Below, piece by piece: positions 45,708 to 54,897 of a DNA stretch of 64,000 bases. The stretch is from the NCBI GenBank assembly GCA_947378425.1, contig CANCJV010000001.1, positions 1 through 64,000 on the forward strand. The letters are read 5' to 3'. The notes below the pieces were generated by a model. It did no database searches, was not told the DNA's origin, and saw nothing but the letters and a program-made list of their open reading frames with translations. This stretch comes from Synechococcaceae cyanobacterium (GTDB lineage: Bacteria; Cyanobacteriota; Cyanobacteriia; PCC-6307; Cyanobiaceae). A program made the position numbers and the translations under genes. Position 1 is the stretch's first letter. Every line of letters begins with the position of its first letter.

Positions 45708-46973
45708 ATGCTGCCTAGCCATGTGTCCCTGGTGGTTGCCGGTGGGGGGCCAGCGGGATTCATGGCGGCGATCACGGCGGCGGAGGTCACGATCGCCGCG
45801 GGAGGCACCCCGGCGATCGCCGTGCTCGAGGCCACCCCGGAGCCCCTGCACAAGGTGCTGATCAGCGGTGGCGGCCGCTGCAACGTCACCCATGCCTGCT
45901 GGGATCCCCTGGCCCTGGTGGGCCATTACCCCCGGGGTGGTCGGGCCTTGCGGGGCCCCTTCTCCCGTTTCGCCACGGCCGAGACGGTGGCCTGGTTTGA
46001 GCAACGCGGGCTGGAGCTGGTGCAAGAAGCCGATGGCCGCCTGTTTCCGCGCAGTCAGCGCTCCGCCTCGGTGGTGGACACCCTGCGCCGGGAAGCGGCC
46101 CGGCTGGGGGTGATGCTGCGCACCAGTGAAGCGCTGCAGGCGGCGGAACCGCTGCCGGACGGCGGCTTTCAGCTGCGCCTTCGCTCAGGGGCAGCGCTGC
46201 GGGCCGATCGGCTGCTGCTGGCCACCGGCAGCCATCCCAGTGGCCATCGCCTGGCGGCCGGCCTGGGCCACACGGTGGTGCCGCCGGTCCCTTCCCTGTT
46301 CACCCTGCGCCTGGCGGACCATCCCTTGGCCGATCTGGCGGGGGTGGTGATGGATCCGGCCGGGCTGGAGCTGATCCTGGCCGGGGCCGCGTCGCGGCGC
46401 CATCGGCAGAGCGGGCCCCTGTTGATCACCCATTGGGGCCTGAGTGGGCCCACCGTGTTGCGGCTGACGGCCTTTGCGGCCAGGGATCTCAAGCAGGTCG
46501 GCTATCGGGGCGAGCTGCGGGTCGACTGGAGCGGTGGTCGCAGCCAGCTGGAGCTGCAGGAGCTGTTTTCCGAGCTGCGCCGCGACCAGGCCCGCAAGCA
46601 ACTCAGCAATGCCCGCCCCTGGCCCGAGCTCAGCCGCCGGCTCTGGCTGCATCTGCTTGATCGGCTGGCTGTCGATGGGGAGCAGCGCTGGGCCGATCTC
46701 GGCCGCCGCCCCCAGGAGGCCCTGATCGAGGCCCTGCGGGCCAGCCGCTACCAGGTGTCCGGCCGGGGTCCCTTCGGCGAGGAGTTCGTGACGGCCGGTG
46801 GAGTGGCCCTCGGCGAGGTGAATCTGGCGACGATGGAGAGTCGCCGCCAGGCCGGCTTGTATCTGGCTGGCGAGATTCTCGATGTCGATGGGGTGACGGG
46901 CGGCTTCAATTTCCAGCACTGCTGGAGTTCCGGTTGGTTGGCGGGTCAGGCGATCGCCGCCGCCGGCCCGTGA
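45708..46973 (+). CDS. HI0933/YhiN-family FAD-dependent oxidoreductase
   Basis: A 421-residue flavoprotein of the BaiN/HI0933 family. It begins MLPSHVSLVVAGGGPAGFMAAITAAE (Rossmann GGGPAG), has KVLISGGGRCNVTH, the family-defining segment, then LLLATGSHPSGH, LLITHWGLSGPTVLRLTAFAA and the closing FAD motif GLYLAGEILDVDGVTGGFNFQHCWSSGWLAGQA. The physiological substrate is unknown for most members; the family is often annotated as 'NAD(P)/FAD-dependent oxidoreductase'. The ORF-track start (44631) runs through the antisense of dusA and is wrong. It is divergent from dusA and convergent with pilC. Confidence 0.92.
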   Translation: MLPSHVSLVVAGGGPAGFMAAITAAEVTIAAGGTPAIAVLEATPEPLHKVLISGGGRCNVTHACWDPLALVGHYPRGGRALRGPFSRFATAETVAWFEQRGLELVQEADGRLFPRSQRSASVVDTLRREAARLGVMLRTSEALQAAEPLPDGGFQLRLRSGAALRADRLLLATGSHPSGHRLAAGLGHTVVPPVPSLFTLRLADHPLADLAGVVMDPAGLELILAGAASRRHRQSGPLLITHWGLSGPTVLRLTAFAARDLKQVGYRGELRVDWSGGRSQLELQELFSELRRDQARKQLSNARPWPELSRRLWLHLLDRLAVDGEQRWADLGRRPQEALIEALRASRYQVSGRGPFGEEFVTAGGVALGEVNLATMESRRQAGLYLAGEILDVDGVTGGFNFQHCWSSGWLAGQAIAAAGP

Positions 46974-46989
46974 GGCAATGGCAGCGATC

Positions 46990-48219
46990 TCAGCGAATGT
47001 GCTCGAACACGGAGAACATCGGCAGGTACATGGCCAGCAGGACCGAGCCCACAATGATCCCGACCAGCACAATCATCGCCGGCTCCAGCATGGAGGTCAT
47101 GGCTTTGACGGTGGCTGCAACTTCATCTTCATAGAAATCGGCGACTTTCGAGAGCATGGCATCCATCTCGCCGGTCTCTTCACCGATGGCCATCATGCTG
47201 ATCGCCATGTCTGGAAATACTTTTGTTACCTGCAGGGCCGCGCTCAGAGGGATGCCCTCGCTCACATCATTGCGCGAGGAGCTGATCGCATCCCCGATCA
47301 GGGTGTTGGAGGTGATGTCGCGCACGATTTCCAGGGACATCAGGATGGGTACACCGGCCTTGGAGAGACAGCTGAGTGTGCGGCAGAACTGGGCGGTGGC
47401 CGTTTTCTGGATCAGGTCGCCGAACAGGGGAATCCTGAGTGAAAGGGCATCCACTGAGCGCCGGCCCGTGGGGGTGGCGTAGTAGCGGGAGAACATGAAG
47501 GAGCCGAAGCCGATACCCCCCAGCAGGAAGAAGGAGAAGGAAGAACGCAGTAATTTGCTCAGATCGAGCATCATCTGCGTGAACAGCGGCAGCTTGGCCC
47601 CCAGTTGATCAAAGATCGTCGCGAAGGTGGGAATCAGAAAGATCGTCATGCCCAGAAAGACTGCGATCGCGATCACCAGCACGGTGATCGGATAACCCAT
47701 GGCTCCTCTGATCTGGTTCTGCAGCTTGGCGTTGTCCTCCAGCAGGATGGCCAATCGCTTCAGGGTTTCATCGAGCACGCCACCGGCTTCGCCGGCTTCC
47801 ACCAGGGCGATCGTGAGGTTGTCGAACACCTGGGGCCAGCGACGCATCGCATTGCCCAGGCTTTCCCCCTGATTCACCTCCCGCGTCATGCTGGTGAGCG
47901 CTTTGCGGAACAGGGTGGAGCGCTGCTGGGTGCGCATCAGGTCAAGGCTGCGCAGAATCGGCACCCCCGCATCCACCAAGGCCGAAAGTTTGCTGGCGAA
48001 CAGGGCCTTTTCGCGGATGCTGATGCCGCCCTCCATCAGGTTGCGAATATCGAAACCCTCATCCCCCACGCCTGCTGATGTCTCCTTGCGCACCATGGTG
48101 TTGGCGAGAATGCCGCGTCGCCGCAATTCCCTTCTGGCGCTGGCCGGACTGTCCGCCTGAATCGTGAGTTCGCGTTTCCGGCCGGAGTTGGTGGTGTAGG
48201 TGACAAAAAACGCTGTCAT
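46990..48219 (-). CDS. pilC: Type IV pilus inner-membrane platform protein PilC
   Basis: PilC (GspF family) is the membrane platform on which PilB and PilT act during pilus assembly and retraction. The 409-residue protein has two GspF cytoplasmic repeats (FASKLSALVDAGVPILRSLDLM; FCRTLSCLSKAGVPILMSLEIV), each followed by membrane helices (YPITVLVIAIAVFLGMTIFLIPTF; MLEPAMIVLVGIIVGSVLLAMYLPMF). The N-terminal TTNSGRKRELTIQADSPASARRELRRRGI segment is typical. It starts 3 nt after the pilT stop and is the last gene of pilB-pilT-pilC. Confidence 0.94.
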   Translation of the reverse strand: MTAFFVTYTTNSGRKRELTIQADSPASARRELRRRGILANTMVRKETSAGVGDEGFDIRNLMEGGISIREKALFASKLSALVDAGVPILRSLDLMRTQQRSTLFRKALTSMTREVNQGESLGNAMRRWPQVFDNLTIALVEAGEAGGVLDETLKRLAILLEDNAKLQNQIRGAMGYPITVLVIAIAVFLGMTIFLIPTFATIFDQLGAKLPLFTQMMLDLSKLLRSSFSFFLLGGIGFGSFMFSRYYATPTGRRSVDALSLRIPLFGDLIQKTATAQFCRTLSCLSKAGVPILMSLEIVRDITSNTLIGDAISSSRNDVSEGIPLSAALQVTKVFPDMAISMMAIGEETGEMDAMLSKVADFYEDEVAATVKAMTSMLEPAMIVLVGIIVGSVLLAMYLPMFSVFEHIR

Positions 48220-48222
48220 CGA

Positions 48223-49302
48223 TCAGACCTGGTCCAGCAGGCGGGCCAATTCATCGGGTCTGGTGGTTTTTTCCATGGCTTCCCCGCGGGTGACCTTGCC
48301 GGCCTTGATCAGGTTGGCCAGGGAGCGCTCCAGGGTCTGCATGCCATGGTTGGCGCCGGTCTGGATCTGGGAGTAGATCTGGGCTGTTTTGCCTTCCCTG
48401 ATCAGGTTGGCGATCGCCGGGGTGTTGATCAGGATTTCCTGCGCCATGACTCGACCGAAGGCGCCGGTGCTGGGGTGGTTGCTCTTGCAGAGTGTCTGCG
48501 AGAACACGGCCAGCAGGCTTGAACTCAGCTGTACGCGGATCTGGGTCTGCTGGCCGCCGGGGAAAACGTCCACCATGCGGTCGACGGTCTGGGAGGCGGA
48601 ACTGGTGTGCAGGGTGCCGAACACCAGGTGACCGGTTTCGGCGGCGGTGATTGCCAGCTGAATGGTTTCCAGGTCACGCATTTCCCCCACCAGGATCACA
48701 TCCGGGTCTTCGCGCAGAGCGGCTCGCAGGGCATTGGCGAAACTGCGGGTGTCCTCGCTGACCTCCCGCTGGTGGATAAGGCTCTTGTCGTTGCGATAGG
48801 TGAATTCGATCGGATCTTCGATGGTGAGAATATGTTCCGAGCGGCTGTGGTTGATGTGATCGAGCAGGGCCGCCAGCGTGGTGGTTTTACCTGAACCCGT
48901 GGGCCCGGTGACTAACACGAGACCTTTGGGTTTGCGACTGATTTCTTCGACGATCGGCGGCATCCCCAGCTTGTCGATCGGTGGAATCGAGTTGCCAAGA
49001 GCTCTCAGGCAGGCCGCATAAGTGCCCCGTTGCCGATAGACATTCACCCGGAAGCGGGCGACGTCCTTGAGGCCATAGGAACAGTCCAGATCCCAGTTCT
49101 GTTCCAGGATTTTGCGCTGGGAGTTGTTGAGAAGCGAGAAGATCAGTCGGTTACATTGATCTTCGCTGAGTCGCATGTCTTGAATCATTGGCCTCAGCTG
49201 GCCATTGAAGCGTCCATAGGGTGGTTGGCCGCAGGCAAGATGCAGGTCACTGCCTCCGCCATTGACGAGTTCGACCATCAGGTCTTCAATCTGAAGGTCC
49301 AC
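48223..49302 (-). CDS. pilT: Twitching motility ATPase PilT
   Basis: PilT powers pilus retraction. The 359-residue protein has an N-terminal PAS-like region (SDLHLACGQPPYGRFNGQL), Walker A GPTGSGKTTTLAALL, Asp box LTIEDPIEF, Walker B DPDVILVGEMRDLETI and the His box GHLVFGTLHTSSA, then the retraction-type AIRNLIREGK-like AIANLIREGKTAQIYSQIQTGANHGMQTLERSLANL (the AIRNLIRE motif reads AIANLIRE). It starts with GTG 49302, preceded by acggggga. It sits between pilB and pilC; together with the oxidoreductase boundary this forms a compact motility or DNA-uptake operon. Confidence 0.94.
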   Translation of the reverse strand: MDLQIEDLMVELVNGGGSDLHLACGQPPYGRFNGQLRPMIQDMRLSEDQCNRLIFSLLNNSQRKILEQNWDLDCSYGLKDVARFRVNVYRQRGTYAACLRALGNSIPPIDKLGMPPIVEEISRKPKGLVLVTGPTGSGKTTTLAALLDHINHSRSEHILTIEDPIEFTYRNDKSLIHQREVSEDTRSFANALRAALREDPDVILVGEMRDLETIQLAITAAETGHLVFGTLHTSSASQTVDRMVDVFPGGQQTQIRVQLSSSLLAVFSQTLCKSNHPSTGAFGRVMAQEILINTPAIANLIREGKTAQIYSQIQTGANHGMQTLERSLANLIKAGKVTRGEAMEKTTRPDELARLLDQV

Positions 49303-49373
49303 TGGATTGTCCCCCGTCAGCTCTGATCGTGCATGGTTTTCACTCTAGCCAGGCCCAGCGGTCATTATCCTGA

Positions 49374-50831
49374 TCAGCGGCGTACACGCAGGCAGTAGGG
49401 GCATTCCAGCCATTCGTCCAGCAGGCCGGCTCCGCAGCCCTTGCAGGTGAGGGTGGTCAGGGCCCGGGCCCGCCGTTCCGATTCCAGGCCCGTGTCGGTG
49501 AGCAGCATCCGCTCCACTTCCTCGAGGGTGGTCAGGCCCTGGCGCACCAGATCGAGGCCGTAGCCGAGCAGGGTTTTCATCCCCCCCTCCAGGGCCAGGC
49601 GGCGCAGGTCCTCGGTGTTCGATCGCTTGGCCACGGCCGATGAGAGCGATTCGTTCATGCGCAGGATTTCAAACACACCCACCCGTCCGGCGTAGCCGCG
49701 GCCCTGGCAATGGGGACACGCCGGTTCATGGCTGTTGTGGGCGGTTCGGGTCTTGAAGAAGCTGATGCTGGTTTCGTCGGTGGCCACCAGGCCGAAGCGC
49801 GCCAGTTCCTCGTTGTCGGGGTGATAGGGAATGCGGCAATGGCTGCAGAGCCGCCGCAGCAGTCGCTGCGAGATCACCCCCAGCAGCGAGGCGCTGACCA
49901 GAAAGGGTTCCACCCCCATCTCATCGAGGCGGGCGAAGGCGCTGGCGGCGTCGTTGCAGTGCAGGGTGGTGAGCACCAGGTGGCCGGTCAGGGCCGCCTC
50001 GATGGCGGTGCGGGCGGTTTCCAGGTCGCGGGTCTCACCCACCAGCAGCACATCAGGATCCTGTCGCATGAAGGCGCGCAGGGCGGTGCTGAAATCGAAG
50101 CCTTTCTCGCGGTTCACCTGGGTCTGGGTGATGCCCTTGAGGGTGTATTCGATCGGATCCTCCACGGTGGAGATGTTGATCGAGGGATCGTTGCGCTCCG
50201 ATAACAGGGCGTAGAGCGTGGTGGATTTACCCGATCCGGTGGGGCCCGTCACCAGGATCATGCCGAAGGGTTTGGAGCCGATTTCCCGCAGGGTTTCACG
50301 GGAGAGGGGATCGGTGATCAGGTTGTCCAGCCCGAGCTGGGTGGCGCCGCTGTCGAGCAGCCTGAGCACCACCTTCTCGCCATGGCGGCTGGGCAGGGTG
50401 CTGACGCGGAAGTCCATGGTGCGGCCGCGGAAATTGCGGCGGATCCGGCCGTCCTGGGGCATGCGCCGTTCGGCGATGTCCAGGTCGGCCATGATCTTGA
50501 GGCGGGAGGTCACCGCCGGTGTCAGGGTCTTCGGCAGGGTTTCGATATTGCGCAACACACCGTCCTGACGGAAGCGGATCAGCAGACCATCCTCCTGGGG
50601 CTCCACATGGATGTCGCTGGCGGAGCAGGTGAGGGCCTCGACCAGGATCCGATCGACCAGGCTCATCACCGGGGAGAGCCCGGCGGCCTTGCTGCTGGCC
50701 TCGAGATCCTCGGATCCCAGATCGTTCTCGGACTGGGACGGGGTCGATGGACCCAGGTCCAGATCGCCGAACAGCGAGGCCTTGCCTGGGGCCTGGGTCT
50801 TGATCCCCTGGGTGGCGGTGTCTGGATTCAT
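49374..50831 (-). CDS. pilB: Type IV pilus assembly ATPase PilB (short form)
   Basis: PilB/GspE powers pilus extension. The 485-residue protein has SASDIHVEPQEDGLLIRFRQDG, Walker A VTGPTGSGKSTTLYALL, Asp box STVEDPIEY, Walker B VLLVGETRDLETA, His box GHLVLTTLHCNDA, and the tetracysteine zinc motif RRLCSHCRIPY...CPHCQGRGYAGRVGVFE. The usual N-terminal MshEN domains (about 150-200 residues) are missing; only a 50-residue Ser/Glu/Gly-rich leader precedes the catalytic core. The C-terminus adds a second Cys pair (CKGCGAGLLDEWLECPYC), likely a small zinc ribbon, which I do not recall as general in the family. It is the first gene of pilBTC. Confidence 0.92.
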   Translation of the reverse strand: MNPDTATQGIKTQAPGKASLFGDLDLGPSTPSQSENDLGSEDLEASSKAAGLSPVMSLVDRILVEALTCSASDIHVEPQEDGLLIRFRQDGVLRNIETLPKTLTPAVTSRLKIMADLDIAERRMPQDGRIRRNFRGRTMDFRVSTLPSRHGEKVVLRLLDSGATQLGLDNLITDPLSRETLREIGSKPFGMILVTGPTGSGKSTTLYALLSERNDPSINISTVEDPIEYTLKGITQTQVNREKGFDFSTALRAFMRQDPDVLLVGETRDLETARTAIEAALTGHLVLTTLHCNDAASAFARLDEMGVEPFLVSASLLGVISQRLLRRLCSHCRIPYHPDNEELARFGLVATDETSISFFKTRTAHNSHEPACPHCQGRGYAGRVGVFEILRMNESLSSAVAKRSNTEDLRRLALEGGMKTLLGYGLDLVRQGLTTLEEVERMLLTDTGLESERRARALTTLTCKGCGAGLLDEWLECPYCLRVRR

Positions 50832-51180
50832 GGTCGCTGCCGGAGTCGGGAGCTGGAATCGGGTTGCGGGATGGCCAGGTGCCGTTGCGGAGTGGGCTGA
50901 GCGCCTCAGGGCTTGGGCTCCGTGCTGCTCCCGGGGCTGGGACGGCGAGCTGAGAGGCAGGCCGGGATGGCGGAGCGGAAGCGCCGCTCAGGTTGCCGGC
51001 TGTCACCGGCGGCGATGAAGGCCGGGTGCAGAGGCCCAGCGAGTGAGGTTGGAATCAGCAGATACAAGGATTTTGGCTAGAAAAACCTAAATGTGGTGAG
51101 ACTCGTCACCAAGACCCCCGGCGCTCTGGTCTGAGGTGCGGGCTTCCGCCGCTTGTGGGAGGAGGGGCCGGCGCTTCAAC
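50832..51180. other. Divergent pilB-grpE intergenic region
   Basis: About 350 nt holding promoters for both directions. A small inverted repeat TGGTGA-gactcg-TCACCA is at 51094-51111. It is not a CIRCE element (TTAGCACTC-N9-GAGTGCTAA), which I looked for because of grpE. A gagaaaaacctaaatg-like AT-rich stretch just before it might hold a -10 region. Nothing else is evident. Confidence 0.45.
51094..51111 (+). promoter_or_regulatory. Inverted repeat upstream of grpE
   Basis: TGGTGA gactcg TCACCA, a 6-bp perfect inverted repeat about 70 nt before the grpE start. It could be an operator; the evidence is only its symmetry and position. Confidence 0.3.
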
Positions 51181-51924
51181 ATGGCTTCATTCGAAACTGG
51201 TGCGACCGGTATGAGCGGCGACAACCCCCAGGGCAGCGACACCACCTTTGAAGGTGACGATCCCATCAACGGCGGCAGCGTGCCTGGGCCTGAGGCGCTT
51301 GAGGCTTCCGCAGCTGAAGGCGGCCTTCCGGCTGCTGCTGCGGAAGCTTCGGCACCTGCTCCGGAGGCTCAGAACAGTGCCTCCCTCAGCGATGGCGATC
51401 GTCTCCAGCTGCTGGAAGCCAAGTTGGCCGTCCTGGAGAGTGAAAATGAGTCGCTGCGGGGCCAGTGCATGCGGATTGCCGCCGACTTCGACAACTTCCG
51501 CAAGCGCCAGAGCCGTGACCAGGACGACCTTCGCCTGCAGATCACCTGCTCCACCCTGGGGGAGATCCTGCCGGTGGTGGACAACTTCGAGCGAGCTCGG
51601 CAGCAGCTCAAGCCCCAGCACGAGGAGGCCCAGACTCTGCATGGCAGCTACCAGGGTCTGTACCGCCAGTTGGTGGACGTGTTCAAGCAGCTCGGCGTCT
51701 CGCCGATGCGGGTGGAGGGTGAACCCTTTGATCCCAATCTCCACGAGGCGGTGCTGCGGGAGCCCAGCCAGGAGCACTCGGAAGATGTGGTGATCGAAGA
51801 GCTGCAGCGCGGCTACCACCTCAATGGTCGGGTGTTGCGCCATGCCTTGGTGAAGGTTTCGATGGGCCCCGGCAGCTCCGGTGGCGAGGCGACCGTCGGT
51901 TCCAGCGAGGAGCAGGGCGGCTGA
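51181..51924 (+). CDS. grpE: Nucleotide exchange factor GrpE
   Basis: GrpE promotes ADP release from DnaK and acts as its thermosensor. From ATG 51181 the protein is 247 residues. An acidic, Ala/Ser-rich N-terminal 80 residues precede a coiled coil ([42 protein letters not shown]) and the GrpE signature region [18 protein letters not shown]...[66 protein letters not shown] 51211 is an alternative start. Its stop overlaps the dnaJ start by 1 nt (TGATG), so the two chaperone genes are translationally coupled. Confidence 0.94.
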   Translation: MASFETGATGMSGDNPQGSDTTFEGDDPINGGSVPGPEALEASAAEGGLPAAAAEASAPAPEAQNSASLSDGDRLQLLEAKLAVLESENESLRGQCMRIAADFDNFRKRQSRDQDDLRLQITCSTLGEILPVVDNFERARQQLKPQHEEAQTLHGSYQGLYRQLVDVFKQLGVSPMRVEGEPFDPNLHEAVLREPSQEHSEDVVIEELQRGYHLNGRVLRHALVKVSMGPGSSGGEATVGSSEEQGG

Positions 51925-53054
51925 TGGCCGACTACTACGAGCTGCTGGGCGTCGCCAGAACGGTCGACGCCGATAACCTCAAGCGGGCCTATCGCCGTCT
52001 GGCGCGCCAATACCACCCCGACATCAACAAAGAGGCCGGGGCCGAGGACAAGTTCAAGGAGATCGGTCGCGCCTACGAGGTGCTCAGCGATCCCCAGACC
52101 CGGGCCCGCTACGACCAGTTCGGTGAAGCCGGCCTGGGCGGCGGTGGCGGCATGCCGGATGTGGGCGACATGGGCGGTTTCGCCGATCTGTTCGAGACGT
52201 TCTTCAGTGGCTTCGGCGGGGGTGCCGCCGCTGGTGGTCAACAGCGGCGGCGCGGTGGGCCGCGCCAGGGCGACGATCTGCGCCTCGATCTCAGCATCGA
52301 CTTCCGCGAGGCGGTCTTCGGGGTGGAAAAGGAGGTGCAGCTGCGCCATCTGGAAACCTGCGGCACCTGCAAGGGATCGGGGGCCAAGGAGGGCAGTGGC
52401 CCCACCACCTGCGGCACCTGCAGTGGTGCCGGCCAGGTGCGGCGCGCCACCCGCACGCCGTTCGGCAGCTTCACCCAGGTCGCTCCCTGCCCCACCTGCG
52501 AGGGCAGTGGCCAGGTGATCGCCGATCCCTGCAGCAGCTGCAGTGGTGCCGGCCTGCAACAGGTGTCCAAGACCCTGCGCATCAACATTCCTGCCGGGGT
52601 GGATTCCGGCTCCCGGCTGCGGGTGGCCTCGGAAGGCAACGCTGGCCAGCGCGGCGGCCCTGCGGGCGATCTCTACGTCTTCCTCAGCGTCAGGTCCCAT
52701 CCGACCCTGCGGCGCGATGGCACCACGATCCTTTCCGAGATTCCCCTGAGCTATCTCCAGGCGATCCTCGGCGACACCATCGAGGTGGAAACCGTGGATG
52801 GTCCCGAGCCGTTGGAGATTCCCGCCGGCACCCAGCCCGGCACCGTGCTCACCCTCAAGAACAAGGGGGTGCCCAGGCTGGGCAATCCGGTGGCCCGCGG
52901 CAACCACCAGTTCACCATCAAGGTGCAGCTGCCCACCCGCCTCAGTGGTGATGAGCGGCAGCTGCTGGAGCAGCTGGCCGGTCATCACAGCAGCAAGGGC
53001 CAGCGACCTCACCACAAGAGCGGCCTGTTCGGCGGCCTGTTCGGCAAGGGATGA
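51924..53054 (+). CDS. dnaJ: Chaperone DnaJ
   Basis: A type I DnaJ of 376 residues. The J domain has [54 protein letters not shown] with the HPD tripeptide. A Gly-rich linker with [12 protein letters not shown] follows, then four zinc-finger repeats ([32 protein letters not shown]), slightly diverged from CxxCxGxG but complete. The C-terminal client-binding domains end [14 protein letters not shown]. It cooperates with DnaK and the upstream GrpE. The stop overlaps the next start by 4 nt (ATGA). Confidence 0.95.
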   Translation: MADYYELLGVARTVDADNLKRAYRRLARQYHPDINKEAGAEDKFKEIGRAYEVLSDPQTRARYDQFGEAGLGGGGGMPDVGDMGGFADLFETFFSGFGGGAAAGGQQRRRGGPRQGDDLRLDLSIDFREAVFGVEKEVQLRHLETCGTCKGSGAKEGSGPTTCGTCSGAGQVRRATRTPFGSFTQVAPCPTCEGSGQVIADPCSSCSGAGLQQVSKTLRINIPAGVDSGSRLRVASEGNAGQRGGPAGDLYVFLSVRSHPTLRRDGTTILSEIPLSYLQAILGDTIEVETVDGPEPLEIPAGTQPGTVLTLKNKGVPRLGNPVARGNHQFTIKVQLPTRLSGDERQLLEQLAGHHSSKGQRPHHKSGLFGGLFGKG

Positions 53055-53317
53055 GCGAGTCCTCCGTGCAGCGCCTCGATCTGCGCGGCACCCCCTGTCC
53101 GCTCAACTTCATCCGCAGTCGCCTGGCCCTGGAAAAACTGGCCCCGGGCGAACGGCTGGAGATTCTGCTGGATCGGGGGGAACCCGAGCAGATGGTCAGT
53201 GAGGGGCTGCGCCAGGAGGGTCATGGGGTACAGCTGCACCCCATGGAGCCCCAGGGGGTGCAGCTGCTGGTCTGCCGCGACAGCGGCCAGGGCCCGGATG
53301 GCGGGCCACCCGCTTGA
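53051..53317 (+). CDS. TusA-family sulfur carrier-like protein
   Basis: An 88-residue protein with the TusA/SirA/YedF signature [41 protein letters not shown]. The CPxP position reads CPLN, with the sulfur-carrying cysteine present. Small carriers of this family pass persulfide sulfur to tRNA modification or other sulfur transfer reactions. The gene is embedded between dnaJ and rsgA with 4-nt overlaps on both sides, an arrangement shared by picocyanobacteria as I remember it. No partner sulfurtransferase genes are near, so the pathway is open. Confidence 0.88.
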   Translation: MSESSVQRLDLRGTPCPLNFIRSRLALEKLAPGERLEILLDRGEPEQMVSEGLRQEGHGVQLHPMEPQGVQLLVCRDSGQGPDGGPPA

Positions 53318-54465
53318 GCATCGAGGCGGCCGCGGCTGCCCAGGCGGCACTGCAGCGGCCCGGCCAGGTGATGGCCCTGGAGGCCAATTTCTGCCGGGTG
53401 GTCCTCGATCAACCGGGCCCCGACGGCACCAGTCAGCTGCTCTGCACCCGCCGCACCCGGTTGGGCAAGAGCGGCCAGCGCATCTGCGTCGGTGATCGGG
53501 TGCGGGTCAATGGCATCGACTGGCTGGCTCGCTGTGGCGCCGTGGCGGCGTTGGAACCCCGGGAGCGGCTGCTGGAGCGGCCCGCTGTCGCCAATGTCGC
53601 CCGGGTGGTGGTGGTGGTGGCCCTGGCCGAGCCCGCCATCGACCCGCTGCAGCTCAGCCGTTTCCTGCTCACCGCCGAGGCCACCGGCTGTGCGGTTCAG
53701 CTGGTGTTCAGCAAGGCCGACCTGGTGGGTGAGGCCGAGGTGCGGCGCTGGTGCGAGCGGGTGGCGGCCTGGGGCTATCGGGCCCTGGCGATCTCCAGCC
53801 AGGCCGGGGCTGGGGATCTCATCGCCTTGCGCCAGACCCTGAGTTTGCCGGGCATCTCGGTCCTGTGCGGTCCTTCCGGGGTGGGCAAGAGCAGCCTGCT
53901 CAATGCCCTGGCGCCGGATCTGGGCCTGCGAGTGGGCTCCGTTTCCGGCCGCCTGCGGCGCGGGCGCCACACCACCCGCCATGTGGAGCTGTTCCCCCTG
54001 GCGCCGCTGCTGGCCGGCGCCGAACCGGCTCTGGTGGCCGATTCGCCGGGTTTCAATCGGCCCGATCTGCCCCCGGATCCGGCCCTGTTGGCCGGGCTGT
54101 TTCCGGAACTGAGATCCCAGCTGGAGCAGGGGGGCTGTCGCTACAGCAACTGCCGTCACCTGGGCGAAGCCGGCTGCCGGGTGGGGGTCGCCTGGGATCG
54201 TCACGGGGTCTATCGCCAGTGCCTGGCCGAGGTCGAGGCCCAGTGGGAGGCCCGATCCGGCCGCGGCAAGGAGTCCGGCCTCAGGCAGCGGGGCGATCGG
54301 CTCGAGCCTCTGCTGGATCCCTCGCTGCGGCGGCGCTCCCGCCGCCACAGTCGCCAGGAGGATCTCGATGAGGCCCGGCGGGATCAGGAGCCCTGTTCAG
54401 ACCAGCTCCACGGCCGGTCAGGCGGCCCGCCCAGCGAGGGGGAGCCTAGAGACGGGGATGGCTGA
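53314..54465 (+). CDS. rsgA: Ribosome small-subunit GTPase RsgA
   Basis: RsgA is a circularly permuted GTPase that helps late 30S maturation. The protein has an OB-fold region (VCVGDRVRV-like ICVGDRVRVNGIDW), the G4 motif FSKADLV, then G1 GPSGVGKSSLLNAL, G2 HTTRHVEL and G3 DSPGFN in permuted order, and the zinc-binding GGCRYSNCRHLGEAGCRV. Length 383 with a charged C-terminal tail. It starts with TTG 53314, overlapping the preceding stop (TTGA), so translation is probably coupled. The unusual start is supported by the overlap and by the absence of a better ATG before the OB fold. Confidence 0.93.
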   Translation: MSIEAAAAAQAALQRPGQVMALEANFCRVVLDQPGPDGTSQLLCTRRTRLGKSGQRICVGDRVRVNGIDWLARCGAVAALEPRERLLERPAVANVARVVVVVALAEPAIDPLQLSRFLLTAEATGCAVQLVFSKADLVGEAEVRRWCERVAAWGYRALAISSQAGAGDLIALRQTLSLPGISVLCGPSGVGKSSLLNALAPDLGLRVGSVSGRLRRGRHTTRHVELFPLAPLLAGAEPALVADSPGFNRPDLPPDPALLAGLFPELRSQLEQGGCRYSNCRHLGEAGCRVGVAWDRHGVYRQCLAEVEAQWEARSGRGKESGLRQRGDRLEPLLDPSLRRRSRRHSRQEDLDEARRDQEPCSDQLHGRSGGPPSEGEPRDGDG

Positions 54466-54528
54466 GGCGAGCTGAGGCGGGGTGGATGCAGGGCCGCTGG
54501 GCGGCCCCCCGCCTTCGGCACCTGGCGC

Positions 54529-54870
54529 TCAGCCCCCCAGGCCGGGCAGGTTGAGATCAAGGCCGCCGGTGAGCTCCTCCATCCGCTCCCGCATGGTGCC
54601 GGTGGAGAGTTCGTAGGCGCTGCGCAGGGCCTCGAGGATGGCGGTTTCGGCGGCCTCGCTGCTGCCGCTCAGCAGTTCGGGGGCCACCTCGACCCGCAGC
54701 GGCTGTTGATTGCCGGAGAGCCAGATGCTGACCAGGCCGTTGCTGCTCTTGCCCTCCAGCTCCATGGCATCGAGCTGCTCCTGGAGCTTCTGGGCGTCCT
54801 GCTGGATCTGCTGGGCCTTGCGGAAGGCTTCCGTCAGCTGACCGAAGTTGGGGAGACCGAAGCCAGCCAT
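54529..54870 (-). CDS. YbaB/EbfC nucleoid-associated protein
   Basis: A 113-residue DNA-binding protein of the YbaB/EbfC family. It reads [59 protein letters not shown], with the long first helix and the central beta-strands that form the dimeric tweezer. The C-terminus [12 protein letters not shown] is typical of picocyanobacterial versions. It probably shapes chromosome structure or regulates transcription. It lies 27 nt downstream of murB on the same strand and may be read from the mur operon. Confidence 0.92.
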   Translation of the reverse strand: MAGFGLPNFGQLTEAFRKAQQIQQDAQKLQEQLDAMELEGKSSNGLVSIWLSGNQQPLRVEVAPELLSGSSEAAETAILEALRSAYELSTGTMRERMEELTGGLDLNLPGLGG

Positions 54871-54897
54871 GCCGCTGTCGTGGAGTGCTGGCGCAGG

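Noticed and set aside
51060-51120. CIRCE heat-shock element before grpE
   Set aside because: The inverted repeat present (TGGTGA/TCACCA) does not match the CIRCE sequence or its 9-nt spacing.
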